From an uncultured Novosphingobium sp. (GTDB lineage: Bacteria > Pseudomonadota > Alphaproteobacteria > Sphingomonadales > Sphingomonadaceae), in NCBI GenBank assembly GCA_937897535.1, contig CALCQB010000321.1:1-11800 (forward strand): 11,800 nt of DNA, given 5' to 3'. A model generated the notes under the pieces. That model was not told the origin of the DNA, made no database searches, and saw nothing but the letters and a program-made list of their open reading frames with translations. The position numbers and the translations under genes were made by a program. Positions within the stretch are counted from its first letter, which is position 1. Each line of letters begins with the position of its first letter. Positions 10,869-11,800 of this stretch are shown here, piece by piece.

Positions 10869-11800
10869 ATGGCCGACACTCCGCGCACGCTGTACGAAAA
10901 GATCTGGGACGCCCACGTGGTCGAGCGCCGCGACGATGGCACCTGCCTGATCTATATCGACCGCCATCTGGTCCACGAAGTGACCAGCCCGCAGGCATTT
11001 GAATCGCTGCGTACTTCGGGCCGCAAGGTCCGCCGCCCGGACCTGACCCTGGCGGTGCCGGACCACAACCTGCCGACCACCGCGCGGCGCGATTCCCGCG
11101 GCAAGCGCATCCCGATCGCCGACCCGGAAAGCGCGCAGCAGCTTGCCGCGCTGGAGCGCAACGCCCCGGAATTCGGAATCCGCCTGATCGGCGATGCCGA
11201 TGCCGAGCAAGGCATCGTCCACGTCGTCGGCCCGGAACAGGGCTTCTCGCTCCCCGGTGCGACGATCGTCTGCGGTGACAGCCACACCGCCTGCCACGGC
11301 GGACTGGGCGCGCTGGCCTTCGGGATCGGCACCAGCGAGGTCGAACACGTGCTCGCCACCCAGACCCTGCTGCTGACCCCGTCCAAAACCATGGAAGTCC
11401 GGGTCGAAGGCGCGCTCGGCCCCGGTGTTACCGCCAAGGACGTGGTGCTGCACATCACCGGGGTGCTCGGCGCCTCCGGCGGAACCGGCTATGTGATCGA
11501 ATACACCGGCCAGGTGATCCGCGACCTGTCGGTCGAAGGGCGACTGACCGTCTCCAACATGGCGATCGAACACGGCGCCCGGGCCGGCCTGATCGCGCCC
11601 GACGACAAGACCATCGCCTATGTCGAGGGCCGTCCCTATGCCCCCAAGGGCGAAGACTGGACCCGGGCCGTGGCCTGGTGGCGCAGCCTCGCCACCGATC
11701 CCGGCGCGAAGTACGACAAGGTGGTGGTGATCCAGGCGGCCGATATCGCCCCGACCGTCACTTGGGGCACCAGCCCCGAAGATACCGTGGCGATCACCGG
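10869..11800 (+). CDS. leuC: 3-isopropylmalate dehydratase large subunit, cut by the window end
   Basis: LeuC, with the small subunit LeuD, isomerises 2-isopropylmalate to 3-isopropylmalate in leucine biosynthesis, using a [4Fe-4S] cluster. The frame starts MADTPRTLYEKIWDAHVV. It carries LIYIDRHLVHEVTSPQAF (about residues 26-43), VPDHNLPTT (about 64-72), the aconitase-family signature VCGDSHTACHGGLGALAFGIG (about 136-156), EVEHVLATQTL, TAKDVVLHITG and SVEGRLTVSNMAIEHGARAGLI. All are in the family order with no gap. About 310 of some 470 residues are in view. The cluster-binding cysteines of the later part and leuD lie beyond the end. It is 44 bases after the DUF454 gene, same strand, and may have its own promoter. 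Confidence 0.96.
   Translation, partial: MADTPRTLYEKIWDAHVVERRDDGTCLIYIDRHLVHEVTSPQAFESLRTSGRKVRRPDLTLAVPDHNLPTTARRDSRGKRIPIADPESAQQLAALERNAPEFGIRLIGDADAEQGIVHVVGPEQGFSLPGATIVCGDSHTACHGGLGALAFGIGTSEVEHVLATQTLLLTPSKTMEVRVEGALGPGVTAKDVVLHITGVLGASGGTGYVIEYTGQVIRDLSVEGRLTVSNMAIEHGARAGLIAPDDKTIAYVEGRPYAPKGEDWTRAVAWWRSLATDPGAKYDKVVVIQAADIAPTVTWGTSPEDTVAIT

Noticed and set aside
10638..11573. 311-codon minus-strand frame
   Set aside because: Antisense to leuC, which has the aconitase-family signature.
1..11800. CRISPR arrays, tRNA/rRNA genes, insertion sequences, phage attachment sites
   Set aside because: Nothing resembling regularly spaced repeats, RNA genes, transposase motifs or att-type repeats was seen on reading; the repeats found are paralogous gene segments.

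Overview
The window looks like a high-GC alphaproteobacterial chromosome, most likely from the order Sphingomonadales. This rests on protein style (a long NusA with an extended acidic C-terminus, a YlxR start overlapping nusA, a psp locus rich in small membrane proteins) and gene order. It is inference from recognition only; no search was run.

Left edge (1 to about 405): this part does not read as normal chromosome. A plus-strand fragment resembling the C-terminal half of a gamma/betaproteobacterial-type MurD runs into about 90 bases that could be a TonB-receptor fragment, and then into the 3'-truncated minus-strand ylxR. A chimeric joint is the simplest explanation.

Region 405-2919 (minus): rimP-nusA-ylxR, the conserved transcription/translation operon. 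It is preceded by a large imperfect inverted repeat in the rimP leader. infB, expected after ylxR, is missing. Region 3060-3694 (plus): a cold-shock protein gene followed four bases later by a divergent second IF-1 gene. Region 3738-4329 (plus): three small uncharacterised genes.

Region 4342-10010 is the main feature, a phage-shock-protein (Psp) envelope-stress locus. pspF, the sigma-54 enhancer-binding activator, is on the minus strand, followed by two small membrane-anchored proteins. The divergent operon starts at a near-consensus sigma-54 promoter (6238-6253). It reads: small TM protein, pspA, pspB, pspC1, pspC2, then five short proteins with an N-terminal membrane segment and a coiled coil, and finally a 58-residue TM protein starting at GTG. 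Four of the five share a C-terminal motif of the type LERIxTD...EIExLR, and the fifth has a degenerate version. The motif resembles the tails of PspB and PspC2, so the array looks like an expansion of PspB-like tail modules. This is the best candidate for an undescribed system here. Many junctions are ATGA/GTGA/TGATG overlaps, which suggests translational coupling.

Right edge (10059-11800, plus): a SufE-family sulfur-transfer protein, a YbaN/DUF454 membrane protein, and leuC, which is cut by the window end. Two tandem hairpins separate this block from the psp operon.
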